Below, in pieces: positions 1 to 11,146 of a stretch of DNA of 64,000 nucleotides. Under the pieces are notes generated by a model. It was not told where the DNA came from. It was given only the letters and a program-made list of their open reading frames with translations, and did no database searches. Each line of letters starts with the position of its first letter. Within the stretch, counting starts at the first letter, position 1. The translations under genes and the position numbers were made by a program. Origin of the DNA: Kingdonia uniflora (taxonomy: Eukaryota; Streptophyta; Magnoliopsida; Ranunculales; Circaeasteraceae); contig JACGCM010001123.1 of assembly GCA_014058105.1 (NCBI GenBank), positions 124,001-188,000 of the forward strand, given 5' to 3'.

Positions 1-432
1 CGGTATAAAATCATCATTAACATCAAGGCTCCTCTTTTTGTATGGTTCAAAGCGTACTTTAGCAGAAAAGTTCCTTCTGATTACTCATTTTAAAGTGTGA
101 TAGAAGTAATACATATAAATTTGTAGTTAAATCCTAAAATGTAGATAAGAATTATACATGCCATTTATACTGTAGATCTTGTTGAAATATAGCTTCTGAC
201 ATATAAACCAAAACTCATGGATCCTACAGTTTTGTAGTAGAGGAACTGCATGAAATTTCAAAAATAAACCAAAAAATCTGACAGCTTACCCATAGAGCGC
301 AGTCTGTTCCACGGGGAAAATAAGCAGATAAAAGTAATCAGTACGTCCATGTTAGATAAAATAGATTATGACCTACTTTAGCAAAAAACTAAATAAGACA
401 GTTGCAAGATTACTACAGTAATGCTGTCTTAC

Positions 433-3400
433 TCTAGCTAATCTGGCCTCTTTTGACAGACCAGAAGAAGTTGCACTTTTAAGAAGTCCTTGAGCCTGTA
501 AACCAATTAAAAATACTAGTCAATAATTGACTACTGATGGGCTTGAAAAAGGATCAAAATATCAGCCGGTATATATATGATTCTGGTAAATTGGAAAACA
601 TCAAATATCGGCGGATCCGTTCCGACTATATCACGATGTACACGCTACATCGAAGTAAAACATTGTTATTTTAGTTTATATATTGGGATATACTATTTGT
701 TATATTTACTTACAAAGCTTGTCTAACTTAAAAGTTGACATATCAATGCATGGTCGATGCCTTGATAGTATCTTAAATATATTACATATTACCTCTTCAA
801 GTTGGTCTTGTACTCTTAAGGGTAAATTGTCAGACTTTGCTTCGAGTTGCTTATTTGCCTCTGAAAGAGATTCTTCCTTTGCATCTGCATTTTTTGTCTG
901 AGCATCATCACTATCAGAATGTGTTGAAATTTCTAATTCAGATCCCTCTTTGTCAACCTTCAACAAAACATCCTTATTTTCCAAGTTAACACTTTGACAG
1001 GCATCAGTTGGCTGGTCACCATCAACAATCTCAAGTCCCACGTCCACGGAAATTGAAGAATCGGCCCTTTCTTCCCCATCTATTAAGTTCTCAGTGGTAA
1101 GCCCACCACTTTTAGATGAATTAATCGCTTCTAGATCACCAACAGGTTTGGGATCTTCCATCTTACTATAACTATCATCATGCGCATCCATGTTATTTGA
1201 GGGTGTCTCAGATACAGTAATAGTTGGCAGAATACCATCTTGGTTACGGTCCAGTTGAAGATCACTGCTTGCGTGGGACTCAGCACTTTCAGAAGTCAAA
1301 TTAACCTTATCTGTATCAGATGTCACATTATCTGATGATGCATGTCTCCTAGCTTGCTTTCTTGAAGTTTTACTTATGATAGGAGCTTTATCATCAGAGA
1401 GTCTCAACTGAGCCTGCACAATCAATGAGTGCCGAGCAACGTGAGATAAACAAAATTCATCTTTTTAATTTTTTCTATTGCACCATGAACATGTGCTATG
1501 CACTTACACAATTTGTAGGTCAGATGTGCTTGTAAGTACCTTATCCTTTGATTTTGTTCTCAAGGGTCCAACTTCATGTCCATTAGATGCTAATAAGAGC
1601 CAAAAAAGAAACAAAATATGGAGTAAATTAGGACCAGACTATCAAACACCAGACTATTAGAAGTAGATGGTACAGGAAAAAAAAACTTAATCATCCGGCA
1701 CTAAAATGTGATCCTCATAATGTAACAAAAGAGTAACTAAAATCTATACCTGGTGATTTTGAGTCAGACTGCTCATCTGATAATTCGCTGACGACCAGCT
1801 TTGCTCTTCGATCCACACCTTCTAATAAACCTGATTCCAAAAGATAAGAAAATCTTAGATCTTAGGCAGACATCTTAGTTAAATTCCTTTACACCATTTT
1901 AGTCTATGTAACATGGACACTCCATATTCTAAAAAAAATCCGTGTCCAAAAGTGTCGGACACACCGACACTCGTGTCGACACTCCAACGGACACTTCTTG
2001 CTTAGATCATAACATTTTTGACATAGCTTTTAGAAAGATTTCAATTCTTATACATGTTATTCAACCATACTAACTAGTATCATTGTTTTTTGTTTGTTAT
2101 TAGTCGTAAATTAACCCATAAGTTAATATAACCCATAAGTGTTGGGACTTGTTTGTTATTAGTCGTAAAAATATGTCGTAAATTAACCCATAAGTGTGTT
2201 AGATAGGTTAAGTAACCAAAATAAGCATAGTAGAAAATAAGAAATAAAATTTTTACAGCCGTGTCCCCGTTTTTACATATTTTTGGGTCGCCGTGTCCGA
2301 CACCCCGTACCCGTATCCGACACCCGTATCCGTGTCGTTGTTACCTAGATTTTAGTAGAACAATAAATTTCTGGTAAACAAAGTTGGATGAGGACTCCTA
2401 CTTCAAATATAATGATAATCTAATGCATTTTGTAATGCGAGAAAATATACACCTGATTTCTTACCCCTAGTCGATAAAAATAAAGATTGTGCTGAGAGAA
2501 TAAAAGAGCATGCAATGGACCTTCTTATATACAGCTACCACTGATACCACCTTATTGCTTAACAAGATTGTTATAAAAGTTGTTCTTCATTCAAATCCTT
2601 CCAAGAAAGATTCTTCGTCAACACATCGTTCTAAAACCTACAGTGTTTTCCCCGAAACTCTTCTTCTTTTTGTAATCTCTTCTTCTAACTTTATATTAGC
2701 AATTTTGTGATTCTTGATTCTCATAGCTTACCCGACAAGCTTAGATTTTTTATGACACCCGTCAAAGTAAGCATCTAAGCAGATACATTGCGGTTTTCTC
2801 TCATCTTGCAGACCAACAGATACAGTCTTGGAGTATCCATTAGAAGACCCCAATAATGACTTTCCCATTAGGAGAAGGCTCAATGAGAAGGTGTTTGGGG
2901 GAGGAACTTTTACATTCAAGCAACATATAGCTTTAAGAAACGGCATATATACAATTAATTAGGAAAAGAAATTACAGACACAAATCCTGTCAGCTAGTAC
3001 ATACTCTTAAGGATGTAAACTCCTATTAAAACACGAGATCCTGAAAGTATAATCCCAAAATTGTGATCTACGTTGCACAACCCACAACGAAAACAACAAT
3101 TCCTTGACACCTATCGTAATAGGCAACAATTCCTGCTCTTTCTCAATAAATAATCTACTGTTCCTCTTCCTCCACATTGCCCATAGTATAACGCAAGGCA
3201 ATATCACCATTTATAATCTAACTTTACGCCAACAACTGAAAACTAATTTTGCCATTGCAGAACACACCCCTATTCTCCATTAAACACAACCCCACATCTC
3301 AAAAATCTCTGCAACAGCCTCGAAACATATCAACACCCATTTCCCATAATTTCCCGTCCCGCCACCCCCTCAATCTCTCTTCCATCATTGCCATACAAAT

Positions 3401-3728
3401 ATTTCATCAAAAACCGATTTTTCTTCTTCTTCTATAAACAGTGTATCAACCTCATTCAGGAGAGTTCAATTACACACTAGATCTAGAACAAAATATCCAT
3501 TTTTACATGCAATGCCTCAACCAAACACTACTCAATTCCAATGACCCAACTTGTTAAAGTCCAAATTCTTACAAAATCATTACCCATTTACACTAATTTC
3601 AATCCAAACCATCAAATTAATTGGTGCCTAATTCAACTAAACCCTCAAATCAGAACCAAAACATATGAAATCACAAACAGAGAAGCTGAAATAATCGTAC
3701 CTTCTGCAACTCTGAGCCATGAAGCCAT
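433..3728 (-). CDS. Golgin candidate 1-like protein, N-terminal five coding exons (gene continues off the left edge)
   Basis: The coding exons, read on the minus strand, are 3728-3701, 1830-1750, 1589-1540, 1413-793 and 495-433. All junctions are GT-AG and all phases agree. Exon 1 opens with MASWLRVAE and joins GLLEGVDRRAKLVVSELS. Exon 5 reads AQGLLKSATSSGLSKEARLAR after the preceding VQDQLEE. These match the N-terminus of plant golgin candidate 1 (MASWLKAAED, VDRRAKSVVEDLSEEQ, KIQDQLEEAQGLLKA in Arabidopsis). The family consists of Golgi-tethering proteins with an acidic, serine-rich N-terminal region, a long central coiled coil and a C-terminal membrane anchor. Only the acidic region and the start of the coiled coil are inside the window. 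Intron 1 is about 1.9 kb and holds two repeat insertions. The exons show no stop or frameshift, so the gene looks intact as far as it can be read. Family assignment is confident; orthology within the golgin family is inference. Confidence 0.85.
1908..2344. repeat. GTGTCCGACAC-rich inverted-repeat element in golgin intron 1
   Basis: The element starts with GTAACATGGACAC and ends with the imperfect inverse (GTGTCGTTGTTAC). Blocks of GTGTCCGACACC/CCGTATCCGACACCC lie just inside each end, at 1950-1995 and 2283-2335. The interior contains a direct duplication of a GTTTGTTATTAGTCGTAAA segment at about 2092 and 2151. It has no coding capacity. The arrangement resembles a non-autonomous, MITE-like element of the GTGTCGGACAC type seen in plant genomes. 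No target duplication was established. Confidence 0.5.
3007..3210 (-). pseudogene. LINE reverse-transcriptase C-terminal fragment
   Basis: The 67-residue reading frame contains LPCVILWAMWRKRNSRLF, followed by a basic, aromatic-rich tail. This is the pattern of the extreme C-terminus (zinc-knuckle RVT region) of plant non-LTR retrotransposon pol proteins, where a Trp-Xaa-Xaa-Trp/Arg-Asn-Xaa-Arg-Xaa-Phe block is typical. Nothing upstream of it on the minus strand reads as RT, so it is a short relic. It lies inside intron 1 of the golgin gene, in the same orientation as that gene. Confidence 0.6.
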
Positions 3729-5880
3729 CCCAAATTAAACAATTGATGCCCTAGAAATCGATCAAAGCAGTCTTGAGTGTGAAATCGACCCACATTTACA
3801 CGAGAAATCTAAAAGTTTTGGATCCAATTCCAGTGAGCTCTGAAGATTACAAACAGGTTACCTTGTGATTTGATAAATGAGAAAGATTAAATATAAAAAC
3901 AGTGTTCGTTAGGTGTCACTCTTTGATTTGGTGAGATACATATTTGTTTAGTCCCTGTTGCTTTGAAATAAAATTTTAGAGCATCTCAGAGGGGATGGTG
4001 CCTTTGCCCAAGCTGCAAGTTGCAACGAGGGTTAATGGAGGATGATGGCTTTAGGGATACTGTGAAACTTGTCTAAATGCACTCTCTCGGACCAATTGAA
4101 AGTGTGCATTTACAAAAGGGAACGGATTCCACACTCAAAAATGGTACACTCAAGGCTCACTCAAAATGAAACATTCATCTTTATTAGATTAATGACTCTT
4201 ATAAACGGGAGTTGCTATAATAAGAAATGAGGTAGAAATCATAATATTAGGTGTCAATAAGGTTGGGCCCCCCTTTTTTACTCTAGACTCTATTATTGTA
4301 TTTTAAAACCGAAACTCTATCTCTCTTCCTCAAATCACTGACTCTCTCTATACCCCATCCCAATCTCGCTCTTACCGACTCGATCTCAGCCATTAGGGAG
4401 AAACCTAGAAAGGTTCATCTATTTTTAGAAGAATAGGAAGGCAATCATGGCCATTATAAAAGCAAGTTGTTAGTTGAATGTCCAATTTAACCATAGCAAA
4501 CGATTTTAACATTCAGTTGAACCATAAGCAAACTATTTTTATTTTTTTATTTTTCTTTCTCTCTCTTTGGATCAATTGGTTGTATTTAGATCCGCCTGAA
4601 GTTGGGGTTTGCATTTGTGGCATGCTTCAGACTTTATACAAGCATAGGGTATACCTTTGAGATTGTCGGTTTGCACTAAATCGACAATAAAAATATTCGA
4701 TCTGCACATGAATTAAATTATCATTTTTTACTATCATCGATAATGAGAATAGTTAAGAGGCCAAACAGTGATGATGCCTAGTGCACAATAATTTTTTGGG
4801 TGCCAATAAACTGAGCAGTGATGCCCAAATAAAATAGTGAAGAGCTTAGAGAACTTGAATCCCAATATGATAATGTTGTTGGAGAGCATGGATCCCTAAA
4901 AGAATAAAAAAAACTTGATGACTGTTGTTATCCTGTGTTCAAAATTGGTAGTATCAAAAATAAGTTAAGGAGATTAGAAAAAGATCAAAACACTTATCGG
5001 GATATGATCGAGTTTAGTGCATGCACATTATCTCCTTAAGACAGATTTGCCCCTGTCACAGTGCGTTGTGGGATATAATCGGCCCATGTCTCTTATGATA
5101 CAACGATCAGTCGCAGAGAAGAAATCACTTATATCTCTTTCCTAGTTTTGACTCCTAATTATCCAATGTTTGTATTCTTTTATGAATGTTTGTTAGCTTT
5201 TCTTGTGCGTATACACCTGATTTAGTTATTTATTTTTTTTTTTTGTTCAGGTGATTTCTGAATTTGTGTAAAATTTCATAAATGGAGCAGGTTTGCGGGG
5301 CGAGCTTGGGGATCCTCACTTAGGCTAAACGGGTGTTGGGGCGGATTTGATATAGGCAAATTTTGACAGACGGGTTTGGGTATTTCTTATTTAAATTAAA
5401 CGGTATTGGGGCGGGTTTGGGAGTAGGGTAATTTGATGGGTATGGGATGGTATTACTGCACCCGACCCATTGCCAACGTGCACAATGCACAAAATATAGT
5501 GTAAGCCCAATTGAAGTTTAAGTTGGGTTTGGGAAAGTTATTTACATCCGAAATAAACGGCACAAAGTTGAAAATAACGAGTCAAAAACAAGTGCAATTT
5601 CCATAACAGCCCCACACTCTCCTAAATTACCATCGTGCAAACACGAAGGGGTACTTTCGGGATAACAATAAAATAAAATAAAATAACTGTTGCTTTGGGT
5701 TCTCAACCAACTTCTTAGCTTTCAACGCTTTCGCCAATTTTCCTTCGTCGTCGAACAAAATAGCCAACTAAACAACACGTTAAAACCCTTATCTTTGCAA
5801 CTTTGTATCTAAACATTCCGCTCGTTAATCGATCTATCGTGTTCAAATTGTTGAGAAAACAGTAATCCAGCGCTTCTTTA
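3729..5880. other. Intergenic interval with golgin upstream region and one exon-like relic
   Basis: This interval lies between the divergent golgin gene (minus) and the acidic membrane-protein gene (plus), so it should hold both promoters. At 4843-5035 (+) a frame with one internal stop reads as a coiled-coil-like fragment (ELRELESQYDNVV and, later, KLRRLEKDQNTYRDMIEFS). I do not recognise its source. The stretch 5270-5480 repeats GGGGCGGGTTTGGG-like phrases. Nothing else could be supported. Confidence 0.3.
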
Positions 5881-6215
5881 GTGTAAGTAGCGATTTTTAT
5901 TTCTGTAGTTTGGTTCTTGTTATTAGTTTTAGTTCATAGAGTTGATGTATTTCAGAGCAAGACTTTTATTTTACGTATGTTTTGGTTGTTTCATGTTTGA
6001 GTTAATGAAATTAATTGGTAAAAACTTCTACTTTCCGTAGAATTAAAGCGAAATTTTAACAAGAAATTCCATACATTTGGTTGAAGTTCAATCAATTTTA
6101 GTAAAATCCCGTATGTATGTGCCTCTCAAGCCTGATTATATTTGTCAAAATGATGCTTATATTCCTTTGATTAATGTTTATCTTTTATTTTTTGGGTAAC
6201 AGTTGAACCGGTGTG

Positions 6216-7031
6216 ATGGTATCCGTAAGTCGTAGCCAGAAACCCATCGGATTTACGATTAAACAAGCATTTCAGCTGTCCTTGCTTTTCGTGATTGGTA
6301 TATGGCTGCTATACCAAATTAAACACTCCCATGACAAAATGAAAGGCTTCAGTTCAAATGTGGAGAACAAGCTTGACTTAGAAAACAAAAACGCAAGTTT
6401 GGGACGTAAAGGGAATGCAGGTTTTAGTGATGTTATTGAGGTGGACTTGCCTCATGGAGATGATCTTATAGATGAAGGTGACAAAAAGGAAGATGGTGGG
6501 GTTGGTGATGACGAGTCAGATAAGAATTATAACTCAGTCGAGAAGGCAGAAATCCCCAGGACGGACGAGAATGAGTCTGATGAGCAACACGAAACTTCTA
6601 AAAATCATGTAAGTGATGCGGATGAAGAGAAGCCTGATGATCAAGAAGATAATGTTGATACACAAATAGAAGATCAAGATGAACCGGTAAGTCCCAATAA
6701 AGTTGAAGACATGAGAAAAGAAGATGAAGCAGAAAAACAGAGCGACTTAACTTATTCCGATGAAAATGGAGCTACACAAGATAGTAATGTAAACATTGCG
6801 TCCAATGAGGCAAAAAATGTTGACGACCAGGATAACATATTAAGCTCAGATAATGAGACTAGCCCAGAAGCCGAGGAGGAGTCCACAGATTTACCTCAAT
6901 CAAATGATCACAGTGAATTAGACGTGTCAACAGTTGACATAACAAATGACCAAGTCTCCAATGAAGAAAATGATGGTAACAGTTTCCCGATTGCTAAAGA
7001 AACTTATTCAGAGACCAACACAGAGAGATAG
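6216..7031 (+). CDS. Plant-specific acidic single-pass membrane protein (uncharacterised family)
   Basis: A 271-residue frame starts at the ATG at 6216; a GTG just upstream is in frame but is not a eukaryotic start. Residues 1-16 are basic. Residues about 17-35 (QAFQLSLLFVIGIWLLYQI) form one transmembrane helix, followed by KHSHDK. The remaining 230 or so residues are strongly acidic, low complexity, and rich in Asp, Glu, Asn and Ser. The N-terminal block RSQKPIGFxIKQAFQLSxLFxxGxWLLYQIKHSHDK is a signature I associate with an uncharacterised plant family. Topology is probably a short cytosolic N-terminus with the acidic tail on the other side. A 5'UTR intron is likely: GTAAGT donor near 5883, TAACAG acceptor ending at 6202, 13 nt before the start. 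A polyadenylation motif AATAAA is at 7130-7135. No molecular function is known to me. Confidence 0.8.
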   Translation: MVSVSRSQKPIGFTIKQAFQLSLLFVIGIWLLYQIKHSHDKMKGFSSNVENKLDLENKNASLGRKGNAGFSDVIEVDLPHGDDLIDEGDKKEDGGVGDDESDKNYNSVEKAEIPRTDENESDEQHETSKNHVSDADEEKPDDQEDNVDTQIEDQDEPVSPNKVEDMRKEDEAEKQSDLTYSDENGATQDSNVNIASNEAKNVDDQDNILSSDNETSPEAEEESTDLPQSNDHSELDVSTVDITNDQVSNEENDGNSFPIAKETYSETNTER

Positions 7032-7894
7032 AACTATAACTTTGGACTTCAGAGGAATCTATTATGTTTGTTCTCAACAAGAAGAGATGTCGATGTAAAT
7101 TGTATATCTTCTTCGACGATGCACGATGAAATAAATCTATGTTAATCATTAATCATTACTTCTAGGCCTTATATTTTTTAGTAAAGAATGTTAATTTTTC
7201 GTAAAAATTAAACCAACCATAGCAATTTCATTTGAAAATATAGATTGTATTGTTCTGTTTTATTTTCAACTAAACAGGCTTAATTAGTTCTGTTTTATGA
7301 CAACCCAAAAAGAATTTAGTACTACATATTTATCATCCGACTCGTTTTCACTTGTTTACCTTTTTCGACAATTTTCAAAGCTCAAGCGTGTGTACATTGT
7401 ACATTCCATCCTTTTTGAAGTCTCCGTCACTCTTATTGTAATTCTATGCGTCTTGCCTAACCTCAACTTAACTTTCAAAAGAAACGGAACCGATCGTCTA
7501 GTTTATTTATTTAACACTTTCTTCTTCTCCATAGACTTTAAGGCGAAAAGCCACGACTTTTTGAATGTGATGGCCGGTAAGAAGTGCACCACAAACATGT
7601 ATGGTTAGTGTAACCCTACAAGACAGTTAAAAGGAATCGTTGAATTCGAATCCCTTTTAATTGCTTTAGCACTTACAATTATTGATCATCGAGGGTGTTA
7701 TGCTTTAGAGTGACGATCCACATGGTTTACAGGTCGTCTAATGATCTACGTATCCCACAAGATAATACCTCAATACCCATAATGAAAACAATGCTTATTT
7801 TTGCCGTCCGATAAGAAAAGAACTAAGGACTGCATCAATCAAGCTGCAAGGAATCTTTGCAAATAAAAGAGGACAAAAATATATCTATAGGCAC
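7032..7894. other. Intergenic, no gene supported
   Basis: The interval holds the 3' end of the acidic-protein transcript (AATAAA at 7130) and AT-rich sequence. A 103-codon open frame at 7297-7608 (+) resembles no protein family I know and has no supporting context. The last 150 bases should contain the promoter of the next gene. Confidence 0.3.
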
Positions 7895-8455
7895 ATGAAC
7901 AAAGCTATAAGATCACTATCTCTCTTTTTCTTTATGTCTCCAAACTCACATTCAAAGATGGAGGAAGAACAAAAGAAGGATGAGCTACAGTGGAATGCAA
8001 AACTTAAAGTAAAGCTAACAGGTCCAACAGCAGACCAAATATGGTATTTTCTTTACGACGACTACTTCAACCTGCACAAATGGTTACCAAATCTCTCTGT
8101 TTGTCGTCCCGTGGAAGGGAAACTGGTAGAACTTGGTTGTGTACGATATTGTGTTGGAGCGGATATTCTATCTCAAGATGGTAAGTGTAATGTTGTTAGT
8201 TGGGCTAATGAGAAATTAGTAGCTGTTGATATAGAACAAAAGAGTTTTACTTATGAGATTGTAGACGGGAATATCGGGTTCAACTCATATGTTTCTACAA
8301 TGAAGGTGGTGGATAAGGATGATGATGGGTGTTGTTGGATTGAGTGGTCGTTCGTTGTTGATCCGATAGAAGGGTGGAAATTTGAGGATTTGGTTTCTAT
8401 GTTTGAGTTGGGGCTCCAAGGCATGGCTAGGAGAATGGAAGACGCTAGTGTTTGA
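7895..8455 (+). CDS. SRPBCC (START/Bet v 1-fold) protein, lachrymatory-factor-synthase-like
   Basis: This is a single-exon frame of 186 residues from the first ATG. A second in-frame ATG at 7958 gives 165 residues beginning MEEEQKKDELQW and is the more family-like start; the 21 residues before it are hydrophobic and serine-rich. The body carries marks of the plant polyketide-cyclase/LFS-like branch: a W near the N-terminus, LTGPTADQIWYFLYD, FNLHKWLPNLSVC, the VEGKLVELGCVRYC strand, and a C-terminal amphipathic helix ending LGLQGMARRMEDA. This fold is a hydrophobic-ligand pocket of helix-grip type, shared with Bet v 1, PYR/PYL receptors and onion lachrymatory-factor synthase. Ligand and reaction cannot be read from sequence. 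The frame is complete, without stops, so a functional gene is likely. Confidence 0.8.
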   Translation: MNKAIRSLSLFFFMSPNSHSKMEEEQKKDELQWNAKLKVKLTGPTADQIWYFLYDDYFNLHKWLPNLSVCRPVEGKLVELGCVRYCVGADILSQDGKCNVVSWANEKLVAVDIEQKSFTYEIVDGNIGFNSYVSTMKVVDKDDDGCCWIEWSFVVDPIEGWKFEDLVSMFELGLQGMARRMEDASV

Positions 8456-8665
8456 TTCTTCGTTGGTATCATTGGCGTAGTTTGTTATATTTATGTTGTT
8501 TAAGATTATTTTGGGATTGCTATGAATACTCCTAATGTTTGCTTAGTGTTCAATCGAAAACTACATTACACATAATCTCCATCGTTTTAACAAATTACGT
8601 TGAAACTCAAAATCCATGACATGTGGTAATTAAGAGTTAAGCTAGAACATAAAACTGACAACAAC

Positions 8666-8818
8666 CTATCTAAAGGAGTCTAGGGTTTTTTCTCTCCACA
8701 ACAATGATCTCATTCCCTCTTTCAACTCTGAATCCTGAGGCAACTCCTCAATGGCACAACCTTGTGCATCACAGACATCACGGCCTTTGTAAATCACACA
8801 ATACCAAGTATACACCAT
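8666..8818 (-). CDS. Exon-like small ORF, unrecognised
   Basis: A 50-codon frame (minus) has coding-like composition: VCDAQGCAIEELPQDSELK, then RSLLWREKTLDSFR and a stop. It looks like the final exon of a gene or a captured fragment, because it lies next to a Helitron-like terminus (8880). No splice acceptor or upstream exon was resolved. I do not recognise the family. Confidence 0.25.
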   Translation of the reverse strand: MVYTWYCVIYKGRDVCDAQGCAIEELPQDSELKEGMRSLLWREKTLDSFR

Positions 8819-8879
8819 ATTGAAAAGTACACACTACTCGCGTATCTGGTTTACAAGTCTCTCCAAGTTCAATTCTAGC

Positions 8880-9020
8880 TATACGAGAAAATACTAGCGC
8901 GTGCAAGCGCGTGAAAACGCTTTATTTTTGATGTTAAATTTGGGATTGAGTGTAATTTTTTGATATATTACTTAATTTTGAATAAAAAGATATGTTGCCG
9001 GTTTTGTGTTTGCATAGTAT
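8880..9020 (+). repeat. Helitron-like terminal repeat, copy 1
   Basis: The segment ACTAGCGCGTGCAAGCGCGT with the following TTATTTTTGATG... and TTGATATATTACTTAATTTTG is repeated, diverged, at 17176-17312. The GC-rich palindromic GCGCGTGCAAGCGCG just after a TC-rich start resembles the 5' ends of plant Helitrons. The 3' CTRR end was not identified, so the assignment rests on the shared motif only. Confidence 0.45.
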
Positions 9021-9141
9021 TGAGTTTTCGCTAAAAGTTCCGAATATGCATTGTGCTAGGGGGTAGTTGCATTGAGAAACACATTATCAAGATCTGAAAA
9101 GTGAACATTGGAAATATCAGGTTGCAACAAAGGCAGAGAAG

Positions 9142-9348
9142 TTAAAGATTTCTTATAAGTAGAGATAAAACTGAAACTCTTTGTTATTCAAACTCTATCT
9201 ATTACAGTACATTTATACTAATCTCCGAGGATTAGTTGTAACTAATTAACTAACTATAAGCAGACATAACAGACTAACAAATTCTATTATTACAGTTGTG
9301 ATGAGTCAGTGTTGATATGGCAGTGCTGAGTCAGCCGTATGTTTAACA
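9142..9348 (-). repeat. Copia 3' LTR
   Basis: 207 bp. It matches 12511-12716 along its length, including the shared TTAGTTGTAACTAATTAACT block. Its plus-strand left end is TTAAAGATTTC where the partner has TGAATGATTTC, so the terminal TG has mutated here. Confidence 0.9.
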
Positions 9349-9349
9349 C

Positions 9350-9890
9350 ACCCTCTCAAGCGGAAGAGAGGAGACTGGACTAAAAGCTTGAATTTGAGCT
9401 GAGAAAACCTTGAAGAGGACAGTCCCTTGGTAAATATGTCTGCCACTTGATCTTTTGTGCATAAATAGAGAACTTTAACACAATTTTGAGTATTTAATTC
9501 CCTATTAAAGTGATAGTCTATTTCAATATGTTTTGTTATGGCATGGAACACAGGATTGGAGGCAAGTGAGATAACACTAATGTTATCACACCAGATGAGA
9601 GGAGGTTTATGAATGAAGATATGAAGATCTGTTAATAGAATACTTAACCATAAAAGTTCTGCTGCAGTAAGTACAAGAGACCTGTATTCAATTTTCGTGG
9701 ATGATCTAGTCATAGTTGGTTACTTCTTTGCACTCTATGAGATTGGACAATTACCAAATAAGATGTAGTAGCCACTTGCAGATCTTCTGTCATAGGGATT
9801 ACCTGCCCAGTCAGCATCAGAGTAGGTTGTGAGAAAACCATTACCTTTAGAGAAAAGAATGCCATGAAGATTGATTATAGGAGAGGGGCA
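9350..9890 (-). pseudogene. Copia RNase H domain (broken), fused to post-integrase region
   Basis: The 9735-10049 frame runs without break from the integrase C-terminal region (CPSPIINLHG) into YSDADWAGNPYDRRSASGYY, the start of RNase H. The domain continues in the 9306-9713 frame with the ENTKH-equivalent HAITKHIEIDYHFNRE and KDQVADIFTKGL. The whole RT domain that normally lies between is absent, and the junction is in frame. This points to a deletion in the element before or after insertion. Confidence 0.8.
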
Positions 9891-10900
9891 GGTATTGCAT
9901 GACTGAGTAGATGAGTGTTTTGGAGGTGTGCAAAAGGGAAAATGTTGTTCATTGAAGATAACATGTCTTGAGACTAGAATTTTGCCTGTGAGTGAATCAA
10001 TGCATCTATAGCCTCTGTGATTCAAACTATAACCAATGTGGATACACAATTTACTTCTGCTCTTTAGTTTATTCTTTGTGTAGGGTTTTAGCCAAGGATA
10101 GCAGGCACAACCATATGATTTGAGGAATTTATAATTTGAAGACTCATGGAATAACTTTTCCCAAGGTGAGACTTGGTTGTGTTGTTTGGAAGGAAGTCTA
10201 TTGATAAGAAATACAGAAGTTAGAAAGACTTTAGACCAATAATGTGATGGGAGACAACTCTAAGCAAATAAAGTCTTACTCATTTCTACTATATGTCAGT
10301 GTTTTCTCTCCGCATTGCCATTTTGTTCAGGTGTGTAAACACAAGAAAATTGGTGTGAAATACCAGACAAAGTAAGAAAAATTTGAAATTGAGAACTAAT
10401 AATCTCACCCCCTGCATCACTGCGGATTGTTTTGATTTTCAAGTCAAGTTTATTTTCAATGTTGAATTTAAAGGATTCAAATACAGTATAGAAGTCTGAT
10501 TTGGCCAAAAGAGAAAAAATCTAACAATACTTTGTGTAATTATCCACAAAGCTAACATAATACTTGAAACCAGAAGTAGAAGGTACAGGGGAAGGTCCCC
10601 ACAAATTAGAATGTAAAAGCTGTAATGGAAGAGTGCTTTTAGTTGCATAATTGGAAAAAGACAGTCTCTTCCTCTTGCATAGTTGGCAGTCTGAATAGAA
10701 AAAGACTGATGAGAGCTATCCTTGAATTGGTAAGTTGTGTTGACTGATGACTTTGTGGAGAATATGATAGGAAGGATGGCCTAGCCTTTGATGCCATGTA
10801 GTGAAGGATGCTCTTTCACCAAGAAAAGCTGTTGTGTGTTTATAGAAAGATGGTGTAAGATGATTGAACTTTAGAGGGTGCAAACCATTTTTATGTGGTT
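9890..10900 (-). pseudogene. Copia integrase (broken)
   Basis: The core domain is recognisable in several frames: SFVDNYTKY with the first Asp, IRSDAGGE with the second (normally SDNGGE), and TPEQNGNAERKH carrying the catalytic Glu. The post-integrase SH3-like region (IGYSLNHRGYRCIDSLTG, then SRHVIFNEQHFPF) follows in the 9735-10049 frame. Stops and frameshifts separate the pieces. Confidence 0.8.
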
Positions 10901-11146
10901 ATTGGAAAAGCATCTTCCCGAGTGGTTGTCCTTCACAAAGAAGGCATTTGTATCAAAACTTAGAGTACAATTATTATCTGTGATAAACCTATGAACAGAT
11001 AACAAGTTTTGGGAAATATCTAGTGCATGTAGTATTTCTTTTAGTTTGAATGTTGTAATAAGAGAAGAAAGAGTTAAGACAGTGGTAGAACCTGTATTTT
11101 GGATATGGAGTCCTTGCCCACTTCCAACAATAACTGTGTTAGATCC

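Noticed and set aside
270..330. Possible sixth golgin exon (a GTAAGC donor on minus near 290)
   Set aside because: The sequence before it does not match the expected VCAGLSSRLQE continuation, so it was not added to the gene model.
7297..7608. 103-codon plus-strand ORF
   Set aside because: No recognisable domain, no splice or promoter context, and composition like AT-rich intergenic DNA.
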